Part shown: one piece after another, positions 48,885 through 60,208 of the stretch | Layout of the letters: the number at the start of each line of letters is the position of its first letter | Position numbering within the stretch: position 1 is the first letter of the stretch | Assembly: GCF_000143415.4 (NCBI RefSeq) | Contig: NW_003314262.1 | Location: forward strand, 235,255-299,254 | Direction: 5' to 3' | Source of the DNA: Selaginella moellendorffii | Lineage: Eukaryota > Streptophyta > Lycopodiopsida > Selaginellales > Selaginellaceae | Length of the DNA: 64,000 nucleotides | The notes under the pieces: model-generated | Databases searched by the model: none | What the model saw: the letters and a program-made list of their open reading frames with translations, nothing else | What the model was told of the DNA's origin: nothing | Position numbers and translations under genes: made by a program

Positions 48885-49800
48885 TTTGGGATCTTGGGAA
48901 TAGTATAAGGGTTTCCTCAGAGAGCTAAGGATGTGATCCAAATGAGCATTTGACGCAGCAAACGGGCTAATGTAGTTGTGTTAAACAACTATAATTGGGA
49001 TCACGGGAAAGATGCAGACTCTAAAACAATAAAGGAGTCACAAGATTACCCTTGTATAGTTGAGGCTAGTACTCATAAATTTGAGACCAGAATTAGTGAC
49101 CGTGGGAGGTCAAATACAGAAAAGGACACGAGTCTTTGAAATGGTAGTCGGGGCTACCTCTAATAAATGCTGGAACAACCCCAAGAGTTGGGGGTGTACT
49201 TAAAGATGAGTTGCTATTCTCATCATATGGACAAGTAGTCATAAGGGGCAAAGGTTAACCCCAAGAAAATCATTAAGTGTCGGAGTAACAAAAAAAATTG
49301 TCCTTGTAAGTAGGACATGAATACAAGAAATTGTATTCCAGCAAGTTGGCACCTCAAAGACTAAGACTTCGCAGGTTGTTAGATTAGTAAAGTCCAAAAT
49401 GCTAGATGACTCAATTGGAGTCAGGGAGTGGTCCTAAGGGATTGGTTGAAGCATTTGGATTGAGGTGTATAGTGCCCCATGAGGTATGGGGAGGATCATA
49501 AGATCCAAGTATGAGAACAGTAAGTATCTCATTAATGGCAGAATGTGCCATACTAAAGTTGTGGGAAAGATGTTCCCAGAAGAAAACAACTTTAGCCCAG
49601 AGTTGGGTGCAAATGCTATGGTGCGGTGCTAACAGATAGTTAGCATGAGGAACAACTATATTGGTCTTGGCAAAGACCTAGACACTAATAAGAAGTGTCA
49701 TAAAGATAGGCTCACAGGGCCGATGTAGAGACACCAAACATGTCAAGGTGTGATACCTTGAGGTTATGTTGGTAGGTTTATAAGAACCCCTTGCCAAGGG

Positions 49801-50937
49801 AATCCTGTAAGCCACAAATTTTTCCTTTCCAATTTGCCAGCTTACCTCGTCTATCTGACCAACTTTGCTTTGGCTTGTGATAAATTCCCTCGCCAAGGTT
49901 CTCGCCTATTGTACCAGCTCCTACTTGGTCCTACTTGATTTCAGCTACTCACTACATGAGCAACGAAGTGTTAGCCATCCATCTACGGATTCCCAAATCT
50001 CTCCCAATCCCCCTCCCCAGGTTAGACTAGACTTAAGATTCAGCTACACTCCCCGCAGGCACAAGCAGCCAAGCACACCAAGCCTCCAGATTCCTAACAC
50101 CCCTTGGTACCACAAGACTTGATCATGGGACCCTCTAAATCCCAAGCCTTGGGTGCAGCACTTGCTTGGGGACGTCAGGGCGAAACACCGTGTCCTAACG
50201 GCCCAGTATGGGTACCTTTACCCCCCCACTTCCATCCCGAAGGGAAGGCCCAAGCCCCTAGGAAGGGCGAGGACCAATGAGGCACAAGGTACTCAAGTGG
50301 GGCACCACTCCACATGAGCCGGGAGCACCGCAGTCGGTTTCCCTTTCGGGAGTGGGAGCTGCTCTTGAGCACTTCCCTGGGTGGCCCCTCCGGCACCACC
50401 CAAGCCCATGCTCACTCCCACCCAAGGCCCCTCGGCCCCAGTCTCAACCTCAAGTCGGTTTGGAAGCCCCACTGGAGAGTTCCTTCAAGCTTCAAGACTG
50501 GTTCCTAGACCTCACTATCCCTACTATACTTTTGGAACCCCCTACAGCCCCCCCCCCTGGGAGACACACGCTTTGGGCTTTCACCCCTTGAGCTGTATTA
50601 GTATGTGGACTTAGTCTCAGAATCGATCTCGGACTTGATCTCGGTCCCGACTTCGGACTCGGTCTTGGACTCGATCTCGGACCCAATCTCGGACTCGACC
50701 TCAGACTCGGTCTCGGACCTGATTTGGATCTCAGACTCCGTCTCGAACTCAGTCTCGATCTCGGTCTCCGATTCGGCCTCGGCTCGATCCCGGACTCTAT
50801 CTCGAACTCGGTCTCAAAGTCGGTCTTGGACTCAATCTTCGACTCAGTCCCATCCGATGAACTCTTTGTCATTTCGGTCAAGCTTTCGGGGATCCTTTAG
50901 CCTATGACATCTCAGGGAGTCGGTTCCTTACAAATCC
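49801..50937 (-). mobile_element. Solo LTR of the chromovirus-1 family in the LARD-2 interior, with AATCC target duplication
   Basis: The LTR is 49806-50932 (plus-strand ends TGTAAGCC and CCTTACA), flanked by AATCC at 49801-49805 and 50933-50937. LARD interior sequence continues on both sides (GGGAATCC | AATCCTAATTGAAATGGG against GGAATCCCAATGGAAATGGG near 44150). Inter-LTR recombination of a full element is the usual origin. Confidence 0.93.
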
Positions 50938-52675
50938 TAATTGAAATGGGAATGGCATAGCCTAAGCTGGAAGGCATGTGATAGAGTGTGGTGACCAAAA
51001 CAATAATGGAGGTGTGGAAGCATCAACAATGAGTTGTAGGACTTGACAACTATGAGGCAACTAAGCAAAAGGTGCAAGATAATTGGTTAAACAGGTAGAA
51101 GATGGCTACCCAAGACTTCTTAATGGAATAAGGAAGTTAAATATACCCTTACTGGGGATAAATTGCTTATGTTGTGATATAGTGAGTCAATGTTGTAAAA
51201 GGAAATGCTCATTGTCAAGGAGACCATCATTGGGACACCTAAACACTCTGAAACACTAGGAGGTGGTGTTTAGTGTCGCAAAGGCAATAGATAAGGCCCA
51301 AGGGACTAAGTCCCTAGCGAATGATGAATAGAAGGTGCTATCCAAATGTCTAAGGTTGCAGAGACGGGAGAAGATTGTCTACCCAAATTAGACAAAGCCA
51401 AAAATGGAATTTTAGCAAAGCTAGTGAAGGCCCATGAGCAGCAACATTAATCCCGGCATGTGGGATTATAAAGTGAGCATACCTGAATTGAGGAACCACT
51501 CCCTAGGCTATCAGGTAGGTTCATCCCTAAGAATACTTGCTAAGGCATGATAGAAAGTGCAAAGTTATCCTCCTAGTCTAGAGGAGAATGACTGAAGGAA
51601 AGGTGTGAAGTTAAAAAGCAAGTAGTAAGGGGATAGAACCGAACCATAGGAATTGAAGGGTATAACCAAGGCTGGTTATGCCAGCTAGGAGTGGAGAATC
51701 AAGTGGGGGCTCGAGGGTGTTGTTGCTAGCAACCGTAATGTCATAGAGAGTCTAAAATATGGAATTGTCCATGTTAGACTATATGGCAACTAGAAAGCTT
51801 GCGAAAAAGGAGGCCTTAGCAAGCTAAGGGACAGAGTTCCTTCAAAGTTCCCAAAGACAATTCTAGGTAGCTTAGTACCTAGAAAGCCAAGTGTAAATGG
51901 TTCCTAGAACGCGTGAAATTAGAGTGGCGCAGCAGAAGCGTGGTCTTGAAGCTGGCCATGAGGCGAAGCTATCAAGGTTGGGGAAGTGGTTCCCGAGTGT
52001 TCAAAGAGAGGGCTTTGAACGAAAGTCAATGGTTAAGGACTTTCACGCTTATGCATGAACCATGTTACGGTGGCCAGATGACTTGCTAAGTGAGATTGGC
52101 AAGTCAAGGGGACAAATCCCCTAGTTGAAGGTGCTAACTTCAAAAGGGGTGGCCCATGGGGCCGAGCATGGAGGAGTCCATGCATGATCACAAACTTGTT
52201 AAGTAAGAGGGACTTAGCAGTGCGGAGGAACTAGGTTCCTAAGCTGTAATCTATAGCGCACTTTAACTATAAGTTGGTGCACTAATGTGAGGAGTCACGC
52301 TAGGCATCTTGGATGATGCCTTCCGTAGATGCATATACGAAAGTTGGGTTCGAGTCCCGACCCTTTAGTGCTTGGGTTCGAGTCCCAAATCACTAGTGCG
52401 TAATGATGGTTTAGAATATGAGGACACTTATATTTCGGTGGTCATGGACTCTTAATGAGGAGATTGGCTTGGGCATACCGCCAAGCAGGGGATGCTCCGG
52501 AGTCGTGATGCATAGTTAGATTGCTTAGAGTGAAAGCTCGGCATATCTAACTTGAACACTTTGGTGCAAAGGGCACCAAGGATGTAGTAAATGAGATGGG
52601 GACACCCAAGTCTCAATTGCTATGGATCCTTGGCCGGAAGGGGTAACTTGGGCGCACCGCTAAGTGTGGGGGATG

Positions 52676-52815
52676 GATTTGTGAAATCTAGATCTCCAAC
52701 AAAGTCAGCATCAACATATCTACTAAAGTGTTCCCAACTTGGATTGGGAGACAATGCCCATAGCAAGCACTATGTATGGATGTGTATAAACCATCAAGTA
52801 TAGTACGTTGCTAAT
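52676..52815 (-). pseudogene. Ty1/copia RT-RNase H fragment
   Basis: The minus strand reads YLMVYTHPYIVLAMGIVSQS (end of RT / connection) and, after a frame change and missing residues, RYVDADFVGDLDFTN, the copia RNase H signature. It is joined abruptly to LARD-2 at 52675. Confidence 0.8.
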
Positions 52816-53249
52816 AGCTTGTCAATACAGAACAATAATTATCTTAGAATAGTTCTTTGGTGGGGACGTGGACAAATCTTCTCTGCCAAGACGGAATCAA
52901 TCAAGCACTACATGATCAAGTGTTTTTTTATTACAGTTAATGCTAACGTATTGTTTGGCAATTGGAAGCGCCAAAATGTGATTCAAACGAAAAGAACACG
53001 ATTTCTCGACTCTCACTCTCTCTCTCTCTCAACTCTCTCGACTCTCTCTACAAACGAAGTGTGGTGCCCATGTTCTCCTTGGTCTTGCCAGCGTTGTTTC
53101 CACCAGGATGGCCAGCCTCTAGGCAGCCGAAGCAGCCAGCCCTCGAACACGGCTCACCAGGATTGTCCCTGGAGGACTGAGTGAAAGCTCCAGGTCCAGC
53201 TCCGGACTGTGAGCTAGTGTCCCTGGAGGACACAGCAAAAGCTCCAGCT

Positions 53250-53900
53250 CCGGGCTGGGGACGCTTTCAGCTGCCGGATCCCGTGGTCCATCCTGTGCTG
53301 CCGTCGTCAAAGCATCCCACCCGCCCATCGCCGGGGCACCGTCGCCTCAGGGAAAGCTGGCCGCTTCATCCCGCCCGCCCATCGCCGTGGCACCGCCGCC
53401 TCGCAGAGAGCTGGCCGCTTCCTCCCGATTTGTCGCCACCTCGCGGAAAGCTGGCTGCTTCCTCCTGATTCATCGGCGTGGCCCGCCCACCCATCGCCGT
53501 GGCACCGCCGCCTTGCAGAAAGCTGGCTGCTTCCTCCCAATTCGCCGCATCACGCCCACCCGTCGCCCTCCTCCAATGCCGCTTCCAGTGGCGCCACCAG
53601 CTCCGCCTCCTCCAGCTGTCCAAGCGTTGCACGCGGCGGGTGAGCAAGCACGAGGTGATCCCACAGCGATGGCCGCGTGCGATGCGGTGAGCGATCGGGA
53701 CGGCTTTCCACGAGACGGCAGTGCCAGGAGCACCAGCTGGTGGAGCCACTGGAAGCGGCATTGGAGGAGGAGCGCCAGCTGGTGGAAAAGCAGGAACAAG
53801 GGAGTGTGTCCTGGGATTGAACACATACTCAACAGTTTTCCTTGTGAGCGCCCATTTGGCAGGTTCATGAGCGAGGAGGATCCTGAGCGCTCCTCGCGTG
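53250..53900. repeat. GC-rich imperfect tandem repeat in the left arm
   Basis: Repeats of about 50-60 bp with the theme CATCGCCGTGGCACCGCCGCCTCGCAGAGAGCTGGC, at least five copies between 53290 and 53540, followed by an inverted GC-rich stretch to about 53780. The right arm has only about two copies (62990-63090). Open frames here on both strands look like repeat translations. Confidence 0.7.
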
Positions 53901-53999
53901 GTCGTGTATGCCAATCCAGGGCGATGAGGTGAGTGTGGTCTTCCTACCAAGATAGGCTTGAAGGAGCTTGCTTACTCCATTGTTTGCAGTCACAGGGCG

Positions 54000-54325
54000 A
54001 TAGCCTCGTTTCAAGCAGAATGATAAGGGGAAGCCCGTCTGGGCTTCACTCGACGAGGACACTCCCGTGGGAGATCGCCGAGTGGTTAAACCAGAATCAT
54101 CGCGTGGAGTTTGAGTCTTGCCAGCCGAGTACATCCAGAAGTTCTACTATATTGTGATGAAGAAGAAGAAGAAGAAGAAGCAACGGCAGGAGCTCGCTGT
54201 GAGTAGTTTTTGTTTCCAATTTTTATTCTTCTTTTGCTTCATCAAGGCTGAAGAGAGAAGTGAAAACTCTGGAAAACGTAGAACAGATGCCGACCCTTCT
54301 TACTCAGAAGAAACACCAAAGGTGT

Positions 54326-54360
<35 letters not shown>

Positions 54361-55834
54361 CTTGCGTGTTTCTGACTTCTTAGGTGGTTGTAGAACGAAG
54401 CATGCCAGGAGTAGCCGCATGGAGCAGTCCAAACCCGTATCGGACACTACTGGTGGGGAGCTCATCTTTCCTGTGTTGAATGGTTGATAGCCTTGTGCTT
54501 TCAGGAATCCTGGCGTTGACGACGAAGACAATCATCTCTGGACAATAAGAAGTCATGAAAAGGAGATACGAGCTGTATGTGACACTGTTTATGGGCTTGG
54601 TATTGACAGCTTTTGTGTAAACTTGCAGGCTTTGTCAGCTACAAGTGAAGCTACGGGATCTCGGGGGACTAACGTCAAGTCTCAAGCTTACGAAGAGGTG
54701 AAAGCAAGTCCCGGAGAGCAAGTGCTTCCTCAGACTCGGTGACGAACGAGACACCCATGCCTCCGCAGGTACTTAGGATGACTAATGCCCAATTTCTTTT
54801 ATCCTTTTTGACCTGTTAGTGTAACAGATGAGTATGCAAAGTTGCAAAGGATCCAGCACGCTCAAGCTCGGCGTTCACAGATTGTCGGTTGCAACGCTGT
54901 AAGCCGTTTTCTATCAAGGCTGTGGTCCTCGCTAATGTGAAATGCAGGCACCTAAGGAGCTCCTTATTTGGGGGTTTTCTGGGAATCTGACGCTTTCTTC
55001 TTTAGCGATGGATGTGATCCTTTCTTGTCTTTCTTGCTTTTGGTGCATCGATTTCAGGAGTATGCTTCACAGGTGGGTCTCTAGTTGTTTCATGTGCTGA
55101 AAGCACTGTGAAGGTCGTATCTTACTACGTTTTGTCTTGTATATATTGACTTTTTTAATTTTTTTTTCAAATTCAGGTATGAAATTCATCAACTGCTGAG
55201 TGCCTCTACACTCTGGGGCCTGGTTCTGACGAAAACAACGTGGCTGGTCATAAGAAAGAAAACCTCTGCACTGGCTGCTAATCCGTCTCAAACCTGTAAC
55301 GTTTGCTGTTCGTGACGCACTTGGATCTTGCTTTACTGGGCTGGTTTTGGTTGTTTGCAGGCCTTGTGGCAACAAGTAGTGGTCAAGGCAATCGACAACT
55401 GCTTTTGTAGAGGAACGCTTGTACCAGAATTAATCTCACAGAACAGGTATGTGAGCTAACTATACTTTTATTCAAGTAGAAAATGCTGAAAGTGTAATGG
55501 TAGTTTTTTTTCCCAGGGAAGATTTGCCCTCTGGAGTTTAACAATAACCTACTGATATGCGGAAGTTACTCGTCGCAAAATGGCTCGGGTATTGTTCAGA
55601 TCTGGGACGTGGATGCACTCCTTGAATGCTGCAGATTTCCAGCAAATGACATGATAGTCAACATTGTTTTCCACTCTTGAGAGTTTCTGATTCGTGTTTT
55701 TTTTTTTTGGACAGTCTATAACTGATGCAGTAGGAACAATTGTTGTGACAGGTACTTAACTCAGATATATGTCTAGCCTTTGCTGATGCATTCCTTTCAA
55801 CAGGCCCAGGCGATGGAACAGTCGGCTTATTTGA
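54000..55834 (+). pseudogene. Truncated duplicate of the WD40-repeat gene (left arm)
   Basis: Exon-like blocks on the plus strand correspond to the right-arm gene: an EIAEWLNQN block, AEYIQKFYYIVMKKKK with a lysine run, AEERSENSGKRRTDAD, NPGVDDEDNHLWTIRSHEKEI, YAKLQRIQHAQARRSQIVG, and WD-type blades NNLLICGSYSSQNGSGIVQIWDVDALL and GTIVVTG-PGDGTVGLF. The copy stops in the last of these, where the right-arm gene continues with two or three more WD units. Loss of the C-terminal blades suggests it cannot make a full propeller. Confidence 0.65.
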
Positions 55835-56849
55835 ATCTATATAAATATTTTTTGTACATATGACTCCTTTTCTAATATTATAGTAACAATTAACTTCTTA
55901 AACTCAAATAAAACTTTACATTGTTTGTACTTGTTTTCCCAGTGGCTTAGATCCCTACTAGCCTGTATAATAATGGCATATGCTAGGGACACATATTTTC
56001 ATTCCTAAATTTTAATGGCTAAGATTAAATATTAGAATTTGGGATCATAAAATAAATTGAAAAGGTTGGGAGGAAGTGTAACACAAGAGAGCATTCAATG
56101 TGTGCGTGTGTGTGGTGCCATTTTTACCTATGGTTTATTATATGGAGCACCATTTCATTATTTTATATTCTAGCTTTCTCACAAACCCAAGGAGAGCCTC
56201 TTCTCACAATAGTTCACTTTTATTTATTGATAATTTACCTCAATCACAATGTACTTCTGGAATTTTGTGAAAGACTGAAGGTTTGGAAATTTGCCAATAA
56301 CAACAAGTAACTTTTCAAATTTTGTGTTCTTTTGAGTGATTTGTTTTTTTCTCTTCTTTTGTCATGCCACTTAGCCCATGAAGTAGGGAGTTTCAAGTTG
56401 TTTGTGGCATTTTATAATTGCTCAACAAAAACTCAAAATGTTCCACCTCCTTACACCACCAGCTTCTAGAAGGTGGTGTAAAGTTTGTAAATACATTTAT
56501 GTATACTATTTATGTTAATTAGCATTTCCTAAATAAACTAGCAACAACAGCTCTAGCTAACTAACTTGATGCTATGGAGAGAAACATTAGGAAAGGGATC
56601 AGGAGCCCATCAAATGCCTTCAGTCCAAGGACACCCATCAGTGAGTGCTCAATGTTAAACTTTCTTTGCTGCCTCTGACCTTGTGCTTTCAAGGTCCAAG
56701 TCAGGAGTCTCCTAATGAACTCATCATGTTTTTTATTGACTCTCTTGCAGGTTTGCGCCAGCTTGATCAGATGCTTGAACACTATCAAACCTTGGCACTG
56801 CTAGACGGACTGCATAAATTTATAACATTCTAGGACAAAGAAAAATTAA
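55835..56849. other. AT-rich spacer right of the left arm
   Basis: Short open frames only; no motif recognised. Confidence 0.5.
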
Positions 56850-56851
56850 AG

Positions 56852-57560
56852 TCACACGTCCTTTAAATTCAACACAGCATCAAGAGCAAGGGGTCCGATC
56901 TTAGGGGCATCGATGAGGATCAAACACGGGGAGAAGTCCTCTATAGGATGCATTACTGGTGAATGCTCATCTGAATGCACTGGTCTAACATTGAAGTGCA
57001 AAGAAGATTTAAATCCCGATAGGGGATAGCTGCAAATTTCAGCAAAATGGTATGTCTCGAAGTGTAAGAAAAATACTTTCTTGATAAGCCCGGAAGAGAA
57101 AAGAGCTTCTAAGACTTGAACCAACGAAACCGTTGCTCTGTCCAGTTGGTCTGGATTCGATAAATCCAACCTTAAGTTCTTCCTCGCCCAGGTAAACATG
57201 CTCGGCCCTGCTGCCCAATTCCAAATGGGAAATACGAAACTTCAGAAAGACATGGAAAGACCACAAGCGTTGGCGGACTGAAGCCAGCAGCCAGTGAAAA
57301 TCCAGCCAGTGTAAAGTTTGTCCGTCCTCCACCGAAGACTGAATAGAGGAAATGCTATATTTTACGCTTAAAGTTCTGGAAAGAAATAAAGGAAGAAATT
57401 TGCCATTGACCGTTTGCGCTTGTTGGCTTTCACGCAGAGTTTCCTGCGCAATGCCCTTCACGACATGAATCCAATCACTCTCAGCAGCTAGAAAGTTCCA
57501 TGTTCGTTTCCACAGTCCCAGATATCTCTGCCTTAGCTACAAACCGGTCCATATGAGCGA
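56852..57560 (-). pseudogene. Unrecognised minus-strand coding remnant, probably frameshifted
   Basis: One frame (about 57560-57180) reads LRQRYLGLWKRTWNFLAAESDW, then TLHWLDFHWLLASVRQRLWSFHVFLKFRISHLELG up to EEEL. The continuation looks better in another frame (57199-56852: LRLDLSNPDQLDRATVSLVQVLEALFSSGLIKKVFF ... LILIDAPKIGPLALDAVLNLKDV). A single-base shift near 57170 would explain this. I do not recognise the family. It lies directly downstream of the six-exon gene on the same strand. Confidence 0.4.
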
Positions 57561-57656
57561 AGTTCCACTTTGCCAGCTCAAATCTCTTCCGATGCGTTAG
57601 CCTGGCTTTGAAAGAAATCTCAATTGCAAGGAAGCTTCTCTAGCAAAAGCAAAAGC

Positions 57657-59865
57657 TCAAATCCTGGAAGCGCTGCCGAGGCCGTGGAAAACTTCGATCC
57701 TCGGTATACTTTCTGCGCCTGAACGCCTGCGGACAATTGTGGGCAGATCTTCACCGGAATAATTTGCGGCATTTTTGAAAGCACCGAAGTGGTGTTCATG
57801 CTGCACGTAGGCACGAGCAAGCATGCAAATCCAAATGTTGCCAGTGACACCCAGCAACTCTTGCATCCTGGCCCAGAGTTGCTGCCTCTCCTCGTCATAC
57901 TCCACTCCACCAGCCGAGACGACTGCCTCTCTTATGGCATGACCTATCTCATCCGAGCTCGCTCCCAAGTCCCTCTGCGTGCTTGGAGACTGGATCCACG
58001 CCGCAAACGCCTCACAGATTCCTCTGGTGGAGTTGCTAATCGCAACAAAAACCCCTTTCCCACCGCGCGACACGCGCTGCCCCCCCCACCTGGTATGCAG
58101 CAGTGACTCGCCTGTGACGATCCAAGCAAAAAGGATCACGATTGAGCAAAGAGAAAGGCACTCTGCATAGACTCACAGTCTCGTTTCCACGTCTCACGGT
58201 CAACGCTGCCGCCCAAGCAGTCCTCGAGGATCAGCTGCAGCAGCAAACTCGTAAGCGATGGATGGAATCATTGACATGATCATGAAGAGCTTACGTAAGC
58301 TATGTAGAGGATCATGTCGGAAATCCCAGGTCTCCATGTGGCCTCGTTGCGGCTGTCATCGTCGAAACGGTGCCTTCGAAGCGTGTTTTCGGAGCTCGCA
58401 GTCCGGAAGAGTCCGTCCCAGGCTGCCTGCTTGATCGCCCCGAATTCTTCTAGAGAGCACGCGGTCAGGCATGGATCCCACTGCACGTTGGCGCAAATCT
58501 CCACGAAAAGGCTACCGTAGTCATTGCCAAAGACGGTGGCAGCCGCGTCGCAAAGCTGGCGGCACTCGTCGCTGCTTCCCCGGCTCATCGTAACCTGGAT
58601 GTGCTCCACAATCGACTCCGATGATGTCGCTGCCGAGCACAGGGATTTGAGCTCGGCGTGGTCGCGGCGTCCCTTCCTCGTCCGCATCCATGTAGAGATC
58701 AGGCGCGCTATCGGCACGCTCACGTCTGCGTACTCCTGGAAGAGCGGCTCCACGCGGTGGAAGTTGTAGTGGCCTTGGATCCACTGCTCGAGCCGGGCAC
58801 GCATCTGGTTGTCCCATTGGATTTCTCCCGCTGCCATCACCTCCTGCCACACAAAAGCTTGAACGCTCTCTCAAATCAAAACGGTGTCAATCATCATACC
58901 TCCAACATCTGGCGTAGAGCGACGGTGATGTCCATGGACTTCCACTCTATCCTGGGCGCGTTCTCGATGCAGGAACGTATCCGTTTGAGCTCGTCCAAGG
59001 ATGCCGGGGAGGACTTTTCATCCTTCAGCGCTGCTTGTTTGCTCAGGAACAGCAGCAAGAGATTTTCCAGCGGTCCAGCTCCGCCACCGCCACGGTCACC
59101 TGCTATAGCTTGTGCTTCGAATGCGTCCAGCCATTCCAGCGGCTGTTTGTTGCTCTGGAGCTGGAGCAACAGCCAGGTGAAGACGACGTCGCAAACCTCG
59201 CCGCTCGCATCGAACAGGAGAGCGGCGTCAGCAACGCAAGTGGGCGAGAGAGTGCAAGGAAACAATATCGACACGATGGCTGTGGAAAAGGAACCAAGCT
59301 CTCAGCTTGAGAGGAATCCAAAGAAGAAGTACGTATAGCTAGCTACCTGACACATGTTCATCTGTGATGACCAATGGGAACGACGATGGCGTCCGATCAG
59401 TGGCCTCCTCGAGCTGCAAAAAAGGAAAAACCATAACTTTGCTACACGATCCAAACAAGCACTCACAAGGTGGAGTTCGATCAGGGCGTACGTGCAGCGG
59501 CCTGTGCAGCACTCGGGGCGGGGATGAGGATTTCGAGATTGCTCTTGATGTGGGCTATGGCGCGTGAAGTAGTCGGCCGCGATGAAGAGGTGCAAGAAGC
59601 CATCTGGCACGGTAGCGCCAAGGACGCGTGCGACGGCCACGGTCCAGATCTTCCACTTGAGCTCCGAGACAGTGGAAGTGCCGGTGGAGTTGGGCAGGAC
59701 TTCAAAGAACCACGCACCCGGGGGATGATCCAGCTCCAGCCCAAAGTGAGAGAACGTTGCCCTCACAACCATCAGCAGTCTGGAGCCTATGCCGCTGCGG
59801 AACCATTCGGCCACGCGATCGCCAACGCATGGCATCCACCCCACCACTGGAATCAGTCCTTCCAT
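57657..59865 (-). CDS. Six-exon gene for a 635-residue protein of unknown family
   Basis: Exons on the minus strand: 59467-59865, 59347-59413, 58900-59279, 58295-58843, 58177-58234 and 57657-58111. The introns are 53, 67, 56, 60 and 65 nt, all GT-AG, and the phases join without a break to a TGA at 57657-57659. This regularity argues for a real, intact gene. The product has no signal peptide or convincing membrane span and looks mostly helical. Notable stretches are VVGWMPCVGDRVAEWF near the start, VVFTWLLLQLQSNKQPLEWLDAF, ARLEQWIQGHYNFHRVEPLFQEYADVSVPIARL, and LGVTGNIWICMLARAYVQHEHHFGAFKN near the end. I considered a terpene synthase because of the helical character, but neither a DDxxD nor a DxDD site is present. 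Function unknown. It sits between the arms of the WD40 inverted duplication and is not part of it. Confidence 0.75.
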
Positions 59866-60208
59866 AGCCCTTCCTTTGTAGATTTATTTATGTTTAGCAT
59901 CTTCGTCTTCCTGCAAGGTGTTATGCTTCTCAAAGCAAGGAGAACTTACGTAAATGGCTCTAGCACAGGCGCTTCACTTCGACCGAGATCTCACAGTATA
60001 AAAAACAAGAGCTTGTCAGAATTTCTATAACCCTCTCTCACCATTTCTCTTACGATCCCCGCGGCTCAGCTCTCCCATATCCAACCAAGCATTCTACAAT
60101 AAACTCGTAACAAGAACAGAAAAATAGATCTTTTCAGTACCTGATTCGCAATGACCGCCATTTCTCAACACGAAGAAGCTACACCAAACACACTTGAGCA
60201 CAAGAAGG

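Larger units (their letters stand above)
41332..48889 (+). mobile_element. LARD-3 (inner): complete, nested in LARD-2, with TTTGG target duplication
   Basis: The element is 41337-48884. LTRs are 41337-43030 (contains a 100-N gap) and 47131-48884, and the interior is 43031-47130. The flanks TTTGG at 41332-41336 and 48885-48889 are identical. The host sequence on both sides is the LARD interior itself: joining it restores the CGACTTTGGGATCT context present at about 43225. This is an unambiguous self-family nested insertion on the same strand. Confidence 0.93.
39354..52675 (+). mobile_element. LARD-2 (outer): 5' LTR and interrupted internal region, 3' end missing
   Basis: The plus-strand element has its 5' LTR at 39354-41122, its primer site at 41126-41137 (TGGTATCGGAGC, one mismatch) and internal sequence at 41123-41336. 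It is then interrupted by LARD-3. The interior resumes at 48885-49805, is interrupted again by a solo chromovirus LTR, and ends at 50933-52675. The alignment to the LARD-3 interior breaks off at 52675, so the last 1.2 kb of interior and the 3' LTR are absent. It is more diverged from LARD-1 and LARD-3 than they are from each other. Confidence 0.88.
52862..55834 (+). repeat. Left arm of a large inverted duplication
   Basis: Reverse-complement match to 60883-63546. Examples are GACGGAATCAATCAAGCACTACATGATCA (52893 against 63500) and the block around 54590 against 62140. It ends in the middle of a WD-repeat exon (GGCTTATTTGA), after which AT-rich DNA follows. The arms differ in length mainly in the GC-rich region at 53250-53900. 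Confidence 0.9.

Noticed and set aside
53387-53932. Proline- and alanine-rich proteins in the GC-rich minisatellite.
   Set aside because: Frames are open on both strands simultaneously and follow the tandem repeat; not conserved between the two arms.
54060-54090. tRNA-Ser/Leu-like A box (GCCGAGTGGTTAAA).
   Set aside because: No acceptor stem or B box at the right distance; the sequence is explained as part of a coding block (EIAEWLNQN) conserved in both arms.
57657-59865. Terpene synthase identity for the six-exon gene.
   Set aside because: Helical character only; no DDxxD, NSE/DTE or DxDD site in the translated exons.
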